Source: a filamentous cyanobacterium CCP2 (GTDB taxonomy: Bacteria > Cyanobacteriota > Cyanobacteriia > Elainellales > Elainellaceae). Taken from it: a stretch of 44,185 nt of DNA. A program made the position numbers and the translations under genes. The stretch spans positions 1 through 44,185 of the forward strand of contig PVWD01000016.1 in assembly GCA_003003615.1 (NCBI GenBank), in the 5' to 3' direction. The notes beneath the pieces are model-generated. The model was given only the letters and a program-made list of their open reading frames with translations. It did not search any database and was not told the DNA's origin. The first letter of the stretch is position 1; each line of letters starts with the position of its first letter. Positions 36,157-44,185 of the stretch are shown one piece after another.

Positions 36157-37263
36157 ATGGAATTCACCACTGAAACCAAATCATCGCTGTTAAAGCAACT
36201 TTCACCGCTTCCCTATCCTGTGTATTTTGTCAATAAAAACGCTGATAAATTTGGGGATTTGATGAATGGCAGTCCATTGCCATCTGACTTGAAACCATAC
36301 TATGAAAAATGTATCGACGGTACCGATATCTGGACTGTGCAAACCTATCTTCATTTGCGACAACGAGGCTTGAACGTTCATCTCGTTCCTGACTGTATCC
36401 CAAATCAAATTTGCGTTGTTGCTTATCATCACTTGTTCATCCGCGATATGGCCTTTAACAGCTATGTCGTTGCTTGTCGTTTGGATTCTGCCCGTCCAGA
36501 GATTTGTGAACAGCAAACTGTACTGAATCCAACCAATGTGATGAGCGAAACAGATCACTTCATGCCTCATTGGCCCCAACCCATTCTGAAGCCCCGCGAT
36601 CGCTCCCGTGGCGCGAAGGTTGAAACGCTTGACTTCAAGGGAAATACACTGAACCTAGCTGAACCCTTTCGGACGGATGCATTTCATCAACAGCTAAACG
36701 ATTTGGGTATTCGCCTAGTGTTGGACTCCGCGAATGCAGCAGATAAATCGCTCTCTCAGTATCAATCTTGGGGAGATTACACTCAAAGCGACGTTGTTTT
36801 AGCCGTTCGTAACCTAACGGAATATGACTTTACACTGAAGCCTGCCATTAAGCTAATTAATGCTTGGCATGCAGGTTGTCCGGCTTTGCTTGGAGTAGAA
36901 CCTGCGTATCAGGCAGTGAGGCGGTCAGAATTGGATTACATTGAAGTTCGTACACCTGACGAAGCGATTGCTGCGCTCTCTCGCCTAAAAAATGAGCCTG
37001 ATTTATACAACGCGATGGTTGAAAATGGGTTCAAACGAGCAGAGGAATTCTCGACCGATCGCATTGCAGAACAATGGCGAGATTTATTGGCAAACCCGAT
37101 CGCCAAAGGCTATGAGCGTTGGCTAAAGCAGAATTTTCTACAAAAACTAATTATCCGCCCAATCCAGTTTGCTCAGCGAACCTCTCGACACAAGCAGCAA
37201 ATTCAGCATTATTTCTATCATCGGGAACACGGGGTAAGACCCTATGGAGAAAACAAGGCTTAA
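36157..37263 (+). CDS. glycosyltransferase-like protein
   Basis: A 368-residue protein. The C-terminal half looks like the donor domain of a GT-B enzyme: DVVLAVRNLTEYDFTLKPAIKLINAWHAGCPALLG (about 210-248), then EVRTPDEAIAALSRLKNEPDLYNAMVENGFKRAEEF. The N-terminal half begins with YPVYFVNKNAD and carries DGTDIWTVQTYLHLRQRGLNVHLV. The usual GT4 Glu pair is not clear. It may transfer a sugar or other residue in the surrounding polysaccharide cluster. The basic C-terminus (HKQQIQHYFYHREHG) is unusual. No ribosome site is evident before the ATG. A strong terminator follows. Confidence 0.7.
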   Translation: MEFTTETKSSLLKQLSPLPYPVYFVNKNADKFGDLMNGSPLPSDLKPYYEKCIDGTDIWTVQTYLHLRQRGLNVHLVPDCIPNQICVVAYHHLFIRDMAFNSYVVACRLDSARPEICEQQTVLNPTNVMSETDHFMPHWPQPILKPRDRSRGAKVETLDFKGNTLNLAEPFRTDAFHQQLNDLGIRLVLDSANAADKSLSQYQSWGDYTQSDVVLAVRNLTEYDFTLKPAIKLINAWHAGCPALLGVEPAYQAVRRSELDYIEVRTPDEAIAALSRLKNEPDLYNAMVENGFKRAEEFSTDRIAEQWRDLLANPIAKGYERWLKQNFLQKLIIRPIQFAQRTSRHKQQIQHYFYHREHGVRPYGENKA

Positions 37264-37298
37264 TGAGCAAGGGACAAACCAATCAATGATTCTCTATA

Positions 37299-37327
37299 GC
37301 GGCAGATAACTGCCGTTTTTATTTTTA
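37299..37327 (+). terminator. rho-independent terminator after the glycosyltransferase gene
   Basis: GCGGCAG ATAA CTGCCG forms a perfect six-base GC-rich stem with a four-base loop, followed by TTTTTATTTTT. It lies 36 bp after the stop at 37263 and is oriented for it. Confidence 0.9.
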
Positions 37328-37330
37328 AGA

Positions 37331-37428
37331 CTGTGGATTAAATAACCTGCGTGATGTTTTGCTGGGTTGACTGGACAGGCAAGATGCCTACCTCACAAGA
37401 ATTTCAGTTTATTGAATTTCTATTCCTA
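37331..37428 (+). repeat. dispersed foldback repeat, copy 4
   Basis: GTGGATTAAATAACCTG ... GACAGGCAAGATGCCTACCT ... CAGTTTATTGAATTTCTATTCC. The core has paired changes (GGCAAGATGCC keeps the inverted repeat), which suggests selection on, or copying of, the hairpin. It directly follows the terminator. Confidence 0.8.
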
Positions 37429-38630
37429 AGCTACGCAAATTGTAGTCATGCATTACAATATGTATTCTGTCAATCTGCTGGGTATAAATTGGATATAAAT
37501 ATACAGTTCATAAAAAATAAATAGCTTCATGGATTCTTTACGAAGTTTGGAACGATATTCTTAAACCCTACATAAAGTAGTGATTTGCAAATCGGTCTAT
37601 CTTCAGTATATTTAAGTAAGCTCTGTGCTGATAGCGCAAAATGCTCGTCAGCGTCTTAAGGGCTTCAAAAGCAAAGTAAGCTTGAACTGCTTTCAAAGCA
37701 TCTTTTTTCAAACTTTTATTCATTGATAAAATCACTTATTAATTTAGTTGCCTACTTTACCGATTTTCTGTTTTTTATTTTGTTGTGGTTCTTGAGGATA
37801 AAGTCGTGTTACAGGGCATCTTATTATCCAGTTTGAAACAGCTAATTCAAGATTTGTTTGTTTCACTAGCTCTTAAGACAATCTCCTTTTTAAGTCCACC
37901 ATAAGAATAAAACTACGCTTCCGCTTAGACAGTGCTGCCGTAAAGTGATCTATTTGTGCAAAGAAGGCTTGCAGAATAGAAAAATTTGACGGATACAGTC
38001 GAGGTCAGCCAGGTTCATTCGTAAGGCAGAATATTTCCTGGCAATGCAATTACTTAGGTGATTTTGATTAAGTTGTATTTGCTTTTGCTGACCTATTCTT
38101 TTCTTCCATTCACTTTCGAGCTAGCTATCTAAGCTGCCAATTTGTATTTGCTGATAGGTGAGTCTTCTACTTAGCTTCACTTGCAGCCATATCGCATTTC
38201 TAGCCAGCATCCAGTCAGCATAAAGTTTAGCGAGTTTGGGCTTTATAGAAATCAAAAAACATTGAGCGATCGGGGTATGGAAGGTTTTTCTCCTTTCACT
38301 AGAGTTGCAAAGTAGTTATCCAACCGATCAGGCTCAACTATTTTTTAATTTCCATAGAGCAGAAACGGGAATATAGAAAAGTCAACAGATCTCTTTCCGT
38401 TAACGGCTGTTGACTAAAGCCGAAACATCGTCTTCTCACTATTCCCTTTGCCATCGTCTTTGCTGATTGCAGAAAACTCAAGTGAAATTTGAGCAGAGAT
38501 TTGGCTTTTGCCATAAAAGCAAATGGATTATTGGTTCTCACGCCAGAATCGCTCATCCGTCTCTGACTTTCACACAAACTTTTGCTTCTTGATCTATCTA
38601 CTTACAGTCACACTGAATTAAATAACAGCC
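37429..38630. other. 1.2-kb AT-rich gene-free region
   Basis: No frame here has a ribosome site, a recognisable domain or good coding character. A 79-codon minus-strand frame (38338-38577) is not convincing. Long AT-rich runs and many stops suggest decayed DNA or a long leader of the acyltransferase gene. Confidence 0.5.
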
Positions 38631-39347
38631 ATGATTCAACCACCCCATATTGTTAATGCAATGTCTGCCCAAAGACGAGTGGCGATCGTCACTGCACTTG
38701 TGGGATCAATTCCTTTATCGATCGGTACTAAACTGCGACAGCTATTGTATCGTAGGTTCTTTGCCCACATGGACTCAAATGTCACGATCGAATGCGGTGT
38801 AGAGTTCGTTTTGCCACAGGCTATGCAACTGGGTAACAATGTCTCAATTGGTAGATATTCTCGGTTGAACTGTTGGCAGCCCGGTAGCAAGTTAATGATT
38901 CACAGAGGCAGTAAATTTGGGCAAGGAGTTCAGATTCAACCACTAGGTGGAACAATTGAAATTGGTGAAAATGTAGCCTTTGATTCCTATATTTGTTTGG
39001 CAGGCCCAGGGGACATCTACATTGGCAATAACTGTCTAATTGCTTCCCACTGTGGAATGTACGCCAATAATCATGTGTTTGATGACCCCCACCGTCTTAT
39101 CAGCCAACAGCCCCTAACCTGTCAGGGAATCGTCATTGAAGATGACTGCTGGATCGGAACCGGGGTTAAGGTGTTGGATGGTGTCACGATCGGTCAAGGC
39201 AGCGTTGTTGGTGCAGGAGCCGTTGTCACCAAAAATATTCCCCCTTACTCGGTTGCTGTTGGCGTTCCTGCCAAGGTTATTTCTAAGCGAGGAGGAGTTC
39301 CTTCAGCGGTTCGTTACGCTCAACGGGAACTCTCCTCTTCTTCCTAG
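38631..39347 (+). CDS. hexapeptide-repeat O-acyltransferase
   Basis: A 238-residue left-handed beta-helix acyltransferase of the WbbJ/maltose-acetyltransferase type. Hexapeptide repeats start near residue 60 (QLGNNVSIGRYSRLN). The catalytic-His region is IASHCGMYANNHVFDDPH (about 137-154). The helix ends in IGTGVKVLDGVTIGQGSVVG and VGVPAKVI. It probably acetylates a sugar of the surface polysaccharide made by the neighbouring glycosyltransferases. Its stop overlaps by four bases the stop of the convergent ABC exporter gene. No ribosome site is clear. Confidence 0.9.
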   Translation: MIQPPHIVNAMSAQRRVAIVTALVGSIPLSIGTKLRQLLYRRFFAHMDSNVTIECGVEFVLPQAMQLGNNVSIGRYSRLNCWQPGSKLMIHRGSKFGQGVQIQPLGGTIEIGENVAFDSYICLAGPGDIYIGNNCLIASHCGMYANNHVFDDPHRLISQQPLTCQGIVIEDDCWIGTGVKVLDGVTIGQGSVVGAGAVVTKNIPPYSVAVGVPAKVISKRGGVPSAVRYAQRELSSSS

Positions 39348-41161
39348 GCGACTAGCTCTCCCGTTTCCTGGAGGGTGTGCAAGCGGTGGTAAATGCCGCC
39401 CTGATTGAGCAGTTCCTCATGGCTGCCCACTTCCACAATTTGTCCCTGATCCAGAACCACGATCTGATCGGCTTCCCGAACGGTGCTAAGGCGGTGGGCA
39501 ATAATGATGGTGGTACGGGTTCCCAAGATACTCTGCATGGCGAGCTGAATCGATCGCTCAGATTCGTAGTCCAGGCTGGAAGTGGCTTCATCAAATACCA
39601 GCACGTCAGGGTTCACCAACAGAGCACGGGCAATACCAAGTCGCTGCCGTTGTCCCCCAGAGAGGCGCACTCCCCGCTCACCCACAACCGTATGGTAGCC
39701 CTTGGGTAGTAGATGAATAAATTCGTCTACTCTGGCAATTTTGCAGGCTTCCTGGACTTCCTCAAAGCTAGCAGTTGGGTTGCCGTAGGTCAGGTTGTCC
39801 AGCAGGGTGCCGTTGAAAACATCCACTTCCTGGTGAACGATCGCCAGCTGTTTCCGGTATCCAGTGATGTCAAGCGATCGGATATCCTGCCCATCGATCA
39901 AGATTCGTCCACTTTGCGGCTCAAAATAGCGAAACAGTAACTTCACCAGGGTAGATTTTCCAGACCCCGATCGCCCCACCAGTGCTACCGTTTGGCAGGG
40001 TTCAATCAACAGATTAATCTCTTGCAGTACCGGGCGTTCTGGCCCATAGCCAAATTGCAGTTGCTCAAAGTGGACTTTTCCCGAAAACTGGTAGTGCCGC
40101 ACTGCCTCCGGTGAGTCTTCCAAATTGGCAGCATCCGTTCCCACGGGCAACCGCATAAACTCATGAAGTCGCTGCATGGAGGCCAATCGACGGGCAAACA
40201 CCTCAGCCAGACTGCTAATGGGTTCCAGTTCGGAATAGGCCATGCTTGAAACCGTCAATGTGGTGACAAAATGCCCCAGGGAAAGCCGTCCTTGCAAGGT
40301 TGCCCATAGCGTTAGCCCCAACACAATAAATACAGAAGACTGGATCACCAGCCGTTGCCAACTAAATAGAACTATATAGCCTTTGTGAATTCGCCCATCT
40401 ACTACTTTGAACTCTCGTTCCAGTCGTTCCTTCTGCCGTTTCAGTTCATTCGCTTCCGTAGCAAATGCTTTGACAGTTTTAATATTGGTAATAATTTCGG
40501 CGGTGCGGCTCTCGGTGTTCTCCTCATGTCTTTCCAGAATGGCTTCTTTGTCGATCAACCATCTCAGGGACTTCATGGTGAAGCTGAAAATGAAAATGAA
40601 CGACAGCAAAAAGAGGAGAGCAATTCGCCATTCGATCAGCAAAATTACCCCAAAAATTCCCACCACTCGGATAATTTTGGGAATCATTTGTCCAGCAATT
40701 TCGGGATAAGTCCAGGTATGGTTAGATATCCCTCTAGCGACCGGTCCGGCGATTCGTCCAGCATTATTTTCGTCATAGAATTCCAGGGGTAAGGTCAAGA
40801 TTTTGGCGATCGCTGCTCCGGTATGATCTCGACGAGAGCGCAGAGCAATATCCCAGTGAAACCAGTGACTTAACCAGGGTTGCAACGGGGCCCGAACGAC
40901 TGTTGTTAGAAAAATAATGCCAAGTAGAACCATTACCGATAAAGATTGTCCCGACGGTTGCTGAGTAACTTGAGCCACTTGCAGAGTCAGGGCTTGGAGC
41001 GGCGCGTCGATTGCTTGCCCAGAAAGGACGTTCAAAAGTTGACCGATCGCATAGGGCACTGCCAAATCGACAATTTCAAACAGGCTGCTCATGGTAATAC
41101 TGAAGACAGACCAGCCCCAGTACGATCGGAAGTAACGCACAATATCAATCAATTTAGACAT
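39344..41161 (-). CDS. ABC transporter, fused permease and ATPase (MsbA-like exporter)
   Basis: A 605-residue half-transporter. The type-1 exporter membrane domain (about 15-310) has six hydrophobic segments, e.g. ITMSSLFEIVDLAVPYAIG and VVGIFGVILLIEWRIALLFLLSFIF. The ATPase has Walker A GRSGSGKST (396-404), Q-loop HQEVDVFNGTL, signature LSGGQRQR (500-507) and Walker B VLVFDEATSSLD, with HRLSTV as H-loop. It should work as a dimer that moves lipids, glycolipids or peptides out of the cell. Its place among polysaccharide genes suggests a glycan or lipid-linked substrate, which is inference. It converges on the acyltransferase gene with a 4-bp overlap. Confidence 0.93.
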   Translation of the reverse strand: MSKLIDIVRYFRSYWGWSVFSITMSSLFEIVDLAVPYAIGQLLNVLSGQAIDAPLQALTLQVAQVTQQPSGQSLSVMVLLGIIFLTTVVRAPLQPWLSHWFHWDIALRSRRDHTGAAIAKILTLPLEFYDENNAGRIAGPVARGISNHTWTYPEIAGQMIPKIIRVVGIFGVILLIEWRIALLFLLSFIFIFSFTMKSLRWLIDKEAILERHEENTESRTAEIITNIKTVKAFATEANELKRQKERLEREFKVVDGRIHKGYIVLFSWQRLVIQSSVFIVLGLTLWATLQGRLSLGHFVTTLTVSSMAYSELEPISSLAEVFARRLASMQRLHEFMRLPVGTDAANLEDSPEAVRHYQFSGKVHFEQLQFGYGPERPVLQEINLLIEPCQTVALVGRSGSGKSTLVKLLFRYFEPQSGRILIDGQDIRSLDITGYRKQLAIVHQEVDVFNGTLLDNLTYGNPTASFEEVQEACKIARVDEFIHLLPKGYHTVVGERGVRLSGGQRQRLGIARALLVNPDVLVFDEATSSLDYESERSIQLAMQSILGTRTTIIIAHRLSTVREADQIVVLDQGQIVEVGSHEELLNQGGIYHRLHTLQETGELVA

Positions 41162-41270
41162 ATGGGTAGATTCTGGTAGGGGCAGAGAGAACTCAGCAAA
41201 GAAAGAGCGAAATGAGTACTTAATAGATGATTACGAATGTAGCACGGCTGTAGTATAAATCGCCATAACC

Positions 41271-41300
41271 AAAAAGAGGAGACACAGAAAGCATCTCCTC
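41271..41300 (-). terminator. rho-independent terminator of the small membrane protein gene
   Basis: On the minus strand GAGGAGA / TCTCCTC form a perfect seven-base stem with an eleven-base loop, followed by TTTTT. It lies 31 bp after the stop of the gene at 41331-41471. Confidence 0.8.
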
Positions 41301-41330
41301 CAACGTAGGGTGTATTCAATTGGGTAAGGT

Positions 41331-41471
41331 TTAGCTGAAAGCGTAGGCAGACTGCAACGCCCAGAGAATTAAAAAGACGATCGCCCCAATAATGAGCAGC
41401 CCAGAGAGAGCTACCGCAGGTGTGCTGTCCGCGCCTTTAAATTTCATAATTCCTCGATTCATGTCAGTCAT
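41331..41471 (-). CDS. small single-span membrane protein
   Basis: A 46-residue protein: a short polar N-terminus (MTDMNRGIMKFKGADSTP) followed by one membrane helix (VALSGLLIIGAIVFLILWAL) and QSAYAFS. It has its own ribosome site (AAAGGA, eight bases before the ATG) and its own terminator, which supports a real gene. The family is not recognised. Small one-helix proteins of this kind are often subunits of photosynthetic or respiratory complexes, but nothing here proves that. A longer in-frame start upstream is less likely. Confidence 0.7.
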   Translation of the reverse strand: MTDMNRGIMKFKGADSTPAVALSGLLIIGAIVFLILWALQSAYAFS

Positions 41472-41840
41472 GGGATCTATTCCTTTTGCTAGAAGGCGTA
41501 GATATGTCAAGCTTTTACGATTTGAGCCTATCTCATTCATAGCGCAGGAAGATAACCGACATAAGACAGGTCAATCTTCCCCGATCAATTCTAGCCAGAC
41601 GCTTGACAAAACCTGCGTCGGGTAGCACACTTTAAGGATTTCTTTCGACTTACCTGTTCTTTTCATAGAATTTAAGAATTTGAAGCTCACCTTCTAGCAA
41701 TAAGAAACATTGAGCATGGGAACATTTTGGCAACGTTGTACGAATAAATGCTTAACGCCTACCCCAATCGACAGGGTTTTTAAAGTCCAAAATTCCTGCG
41801 CTTTTCGGGTAGGGTCTTAATTGTGTTGAGGTAACTAGTC
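41472..41840. other. divergent intergenic region
   Basis: About 370 bp between the small membrane protein gene and the MliC-domain gene. It should hold both promoters. No repeat or RNA gene is recognised. Confidence 0.4.
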
Positions 41841-42707
41841 GTGAAGATAAGCCCATTTCATGCGTTGTTTCCGATCGTCCTCACGATCGCCGCTTTCCCC
41901 GCAACCGCCCAACCCAATTCCCCTGATCCAACTGCTCCACCCCTGATCACGCCGGATACACGAGCCTATCGCTATCAATGTATTGGTGAACGAACTTTTG
42001 AAGCTGAATATTCTTTGGAATTGGCAACAGTGACAATGGAAGGTGAGACGTTCAGGCTAACCCAAACACCATCTGCATCTGGAGCACGGTACACCGACGG
42101 AACAATGACGCTTTACACCAAGGGAAATGAAGCCTTCCTGGAAATGAACGGGCAGATGACCTATGAAGATTGCCTTGGCGAACCGATCGCCCTATCTGAA
42201 CAAGAAGGTGAGAGCGAAATCGTTCAGAGTGAGGCTCAGGATACGGTCAGTGATGAGGAAAGCGCGGTTGTGGAGCCAATTATCCAACCCATTACGTTTG
42301 TTTGTGATGATGACATGACCTTCCAGGCAGAATTTACTCCGGAACAAGCTGAACTGACCCTGGAGGATGCAACCCTCATTTTGGAACAAATTCCTGCGGC
42401 TTCGGGTGCTCAGTACAGTGATGGTCAAACCCTTCTGGCAACCAGGGGGGATGCTGCGTTCATTGAAGTGGACGGTGAGATGCTTTACGAAAACTGTCTG
42501 GCTCAGACCGATGCGGCCGAAGCTGAGGAATCTTCAGTTGAGCGATCGGCTCAAACCGTTGAAACCGTCGAAACCGTTGAAACCACCCAGCAAACTACAC
42601 AGCAAACGCTCCAGCAAACCACCGTTCAGCAGGCTCCAGCCCCAGCGATGTCCAGTCCTGTCACCAGTCCAGCTCCAAGTCCGACTCCGGTACGGGCACT
42701 CTGGTAA
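41841..42707 (+). CDS. secreted protein with two MliC-like domains
   Basis: A 288-residue exported protein: signal peptide to about residue 23 (PATA), then two similar domains at about 45-115 and 150-225. Each has the MliC pattern: an early Cys (YQCIGERTFEAEY; FVCDDDMTFQAEF), a beta-rich middle with SASGARYTDG or AASGAQYSDG, then KGNEAFLEMNG or RGDAAFIEVDG and a closing Cys (YEDCLG; YENCLA). MliC/PliC proteins inhibit C-type lysozyme. The C-terminus is a Thr/Gln/Pro-rich tail with TVE and TTQQ repeats. The start is GTG, with GAGG about nine bases before it. Lysozyme inhibition is inference from fold pattern. Confidence 0.75.
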   Translation: MKISPFHALFPIVLTIAAFPATAQPNSPDPTAPPLITPDTRAYRYQCIGERTFEAEYSLELATVTMEGETFRLTQTPSASGARYTDGTMTLYTKGNEAFLEMNGQMTYEDCLGEPIALSEQEGESEIVQSEAQDTVSDEESAVVEPIIQPITFVCDDDMTFQAEFTPEQAELTLEDATLILEQIPAASGAQYSDGQTLLATRGDAAFIEVDGEMLYENCLAQTDAAEAEESSVERSAQTVETVETVETTQQTTQQTLQQTTVQQAPAPAMSSPVTSPAPSPTPVRALW

Positions 42708-42899
42708 GGATGGCAAGATTCGGACAATTTGAGGCGGCGAGAACGTTTTATGAACCTGCCCCGACGTGTGTTCGTACTGCTGTAAAACGCTATTCGTTTG
42801 AAGTGGGGGTGATATGGGTTTCGCCCCTGCCGTTGCAACTAGGCTGTTACAATCTGGGTGAAAGCGGGTACTCTCCGACTGGCTTCAGTGGAGAAAGCG

Positions 42900-43871
42900 G
42901 TGAAAGTTGCGTTAATCGTTGGTGGCATTTTAGGAATTTTGCTCCTATTGGAACTTGGTTTGCGTTGGCGATTTGGTTTTGGCAATCCCCTGCTATATCA
43001 GGCTGATCCTGAGATTGGATATGTGTTGGCTCCTCATCAGCGTACTCGCCGTTTTGGAAATCGGATTGAAATTAATCAATATTCGATGCGAAGTCCAGAG
43101 ATTTCTTTGAACCGTCCCCAGAACACTCTGCGCGTTTTGCTATTGGGAGATTCGGTGGCAAATGGCGGCTGGTGGACAGATCAGGCTCAAACGATTTCTG
43201 CTTTATTGCGGCAGCACCTACAGCGGGAATTGTCGCGATCGACCCCTTCTATCTCATTTGAGCCAGTCAATCAGATTGAAGTGTTAAATGCTTCGGCCAA
43301 CTCCTGGGGGCCGCGAAATGAACTAGCCTATTTGCAACGGTTTGGCAGCTTTGAGTCACAAGTCATTGTGCTGATCATTAATACAGATGATTTGTTTGCG
43401 ACGGCTCCGACCTCTGTGCAGGTGGGGCGCGATCGAAACTATCCTGCCCGTAAGCCACTGTTGGCGATAACAGAAGTGATTCAGCGTTATTTAATGCGGC
43501 AACCTCCCATTCCAGAACTGGAAGCGGTGCAGCAAGAAGGCGGCGATCGGGTGGGGATCAATGTAGCGGCGATCGGACAGATTCAGGATCTTGCTCAGCG
43601 ATCGGATGCTCAGTTTTTGCTGGTGTTAACCCCTTTACTCAGGGAGGTGGGTGAACCAGGTTCCCGTGATTATGAACAAAAAGCACGTCAGCGATTAATG
43701 GAATTTACTCAACGCCAAAATATTCATTTTATCGATGCGCTAAAAGTCTTTAATTATTCTAAAAATCCGTCAATTTTTTATCATGATCACATTCACCTAA
43801 ATCGGACTGGAAATCAGCAAATTATGGAAACGATCGCCGGAGAAATTCAATCAATATGGTGGAAACCATAA
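42900..43871 (+). CDS. SGNH/GDSL-like hydrolase, membrane-anchored
   Basis: A 323-residue protein with an N-terminal membrane anchor (VALIVGGILGILLLLELGL, about 3-21). The SGNH domain follows: LLLGDSVANG carries block I with the Ser, NASANSWGPRNELAYL fits block III and DHIHLNRTGNQ gives the C-terminal Asp/His dyad. It probably acts on an acyl or acetyl ester of an exported polysaccharide, as in alginate AlgJ/X-type proteins; this is inference. The GTG at 42900 is chosen because GGAG lies seven bases upstream; in-frame GTGs at 42858 and 42888 are alternatives. Its last 16 bases overlap the start of the next gene. Confidence 0.8.
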   Translation: MKVALIVGGILGILLLLELGLRWRFGFGNPLLYQADPEIGYVLAPHQRTRRFGNRIEINQYSMRSPEISLNRPQNTLRVLLLGDSVANGGWWTDQAQTISALLRQHLQRELSRSTPSISFEPVNQIEVLNASANSWGPRNELAYLQRFGSFESQVIVLIINTDDLFATAPTSVQVGRDRNYPARKPLLAITEVIQRYLMRQPPIPELEAVQQEGGDRVGINVAAIGQIQDLAQRSDAQFLLVLTPLLREVGEPGSRDYEQKARQRLMEFTQRQNIHFIDALKVFNYSKNPSIFYHDHIHLNRTGNQQIMETIAGEIQSIWWKP

Positions 43872-44166
43872 ATTCGCATCAAGATTCTAATTTTTATCTG
43901 GGGATCGACTTTGGGACATCTGGAGCCAGGGCAATTGTAATCAATGCAGATTGTCAGATTCAATTCCAAGCCAGCGTTCAATTGACAGACAAACAGGATT
44001 GCAACCTTTGGCAAACGGCCCTCTTTAACCTGTTAGAATCCATTCCGGCAGCACTGCGGCACCATATTCAGTCGATCGCCATTAACGGCACCTCCTCCAC
44101 CGTTCTGCTTTGCGATCAGCAGGGGCAACCCCTCGCCCCACCCCTGCTCTACAACGACTCAAGCGG
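43856..44166 (+). CDS. FGGY-family carbohydrate kinase, N-terminal part (cut by contig end)
   Basis: About 103 residues of the N-terminal domain of a sugar kinase: FYLGIDFGTSGARAIVINAD is the phosphate-1 motif of the actin-like ATPase fold, and SIAINGTSSTVLL and PLLYNDSS are typical of the xylulokinase/ribulokinase group. The ATG overlaps the end of the SGNH gene (the same 16 bases are read in two frames), so translation is probably coupled. The frame continues into adapter sequence, so the last six translated residues are not real. The substrate is unknown. Confidence 0.85.
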
Positions 44167-44185
44167 CTGTCTCTTATACACATCT
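44167..44185 (+). other. Nextera/Tn5 mosaic-end adapter (sequencing artefact)
   Basis: The final 19 bases are CTGTCTCTTATACACATCT, the exact complement of the Tn5 mosaic end used in Nextera libraries. It is adapter read-through at the end of an assembled contig, not genomic DNA. Confidence 0.95.

Noticed and set aside
38338-38577. 79-codon minus-strand frame in the gene-free region
   Set aside because: It has no ribosome site, no recognisable domain and poor composition, and it starts in the leader of the acyltransferase gene.

Overview
The window is a 44 kb contig end from a cyanobacterium, most likely a filamentous one. The evidence is a DNA polymerase III alpha subunit split by the cyanobacterial DnaE intein, frequent HIP1-type GCGATCGC octamers, the cyanobacterial neighbourhoods tig-clpP-clpX and asd-dapA-rnj, an HpsJ-family protein and remains of a type V-K CRISPR-associated transposon. 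The last 19 bases are a Nextera/Tn5 mosaic-end adapter, so the real sequence stops at 44166.

Layout. 0.5-2.3 kb: HpsJ-like membrane protein and a family 2 glycosyltransferase, the latter overlapping tail-to-tail with a universal stress protein gene. 2.9-4.1 kb: a divergent argininosuccinate synthase. 4.5-10.7 kb: the split dnaE locus. dnaE-N with the N-intein and dnaE-C with the C-intein lie on the same strand only 2.2 kb apart. An unrecognised 421-residue membrane/coiled-coil protein and a D12-class DNA adenine methyltransferase sit between them, at the place where a homing endonuclease would sit in a continuous intein. 10.9-15.9 kb: lipoprotein Mn/Fe superoxide dismutase, PQQ-type sugar dehydrogenase lipoprotein, vanadium-type haloperoxidase and cysH. 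16.3-20.4 kb: asd-dapA-rnj on the minus strand, with an in-frame stop in dapA. 21.0-25.9 kb: tig, a clpP that has lost its catalytic Ser and His, clpX and an alpha/beta hydrolase. 26-27.9 kb: small membrane protein, small lipoprotein, CheY-like regulator and Crp-family regulator.

28.0-31.5 kb is a graveyard of mobile DNA: an orphan type II thioesterase, a gene fragment, a degenerate ISKra4-like transposase, a broken cas12k, the 5' part of the Cas12k tracrRNA and one transposon end 12 bp from a tRNA-Thr gene. A tRNA-Tyr follows. 31.5-44.2 kb: CNNM/CorC-type transporter, then surface-polysaccharide genes (GT61, GT4, another glycosyltransferase, hexapeptide acyltransferase, ABC exporter), a tandem-MliC-domain secreted protein, an SGNH hydrolase and the start of an FGGY-type sugar kinase.

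A dispersed foldback repeat of about 95 bp occurs in four full copies and several partial ones in intergenic DNA. The most interesting features are the split dnaE locus with its methyltransferase insert, the triad-less ClpP in the clpX operon, the dapA nonsense codon and the decayed V-K CAST. All family assignments are by eye from motifs; no database search was run.
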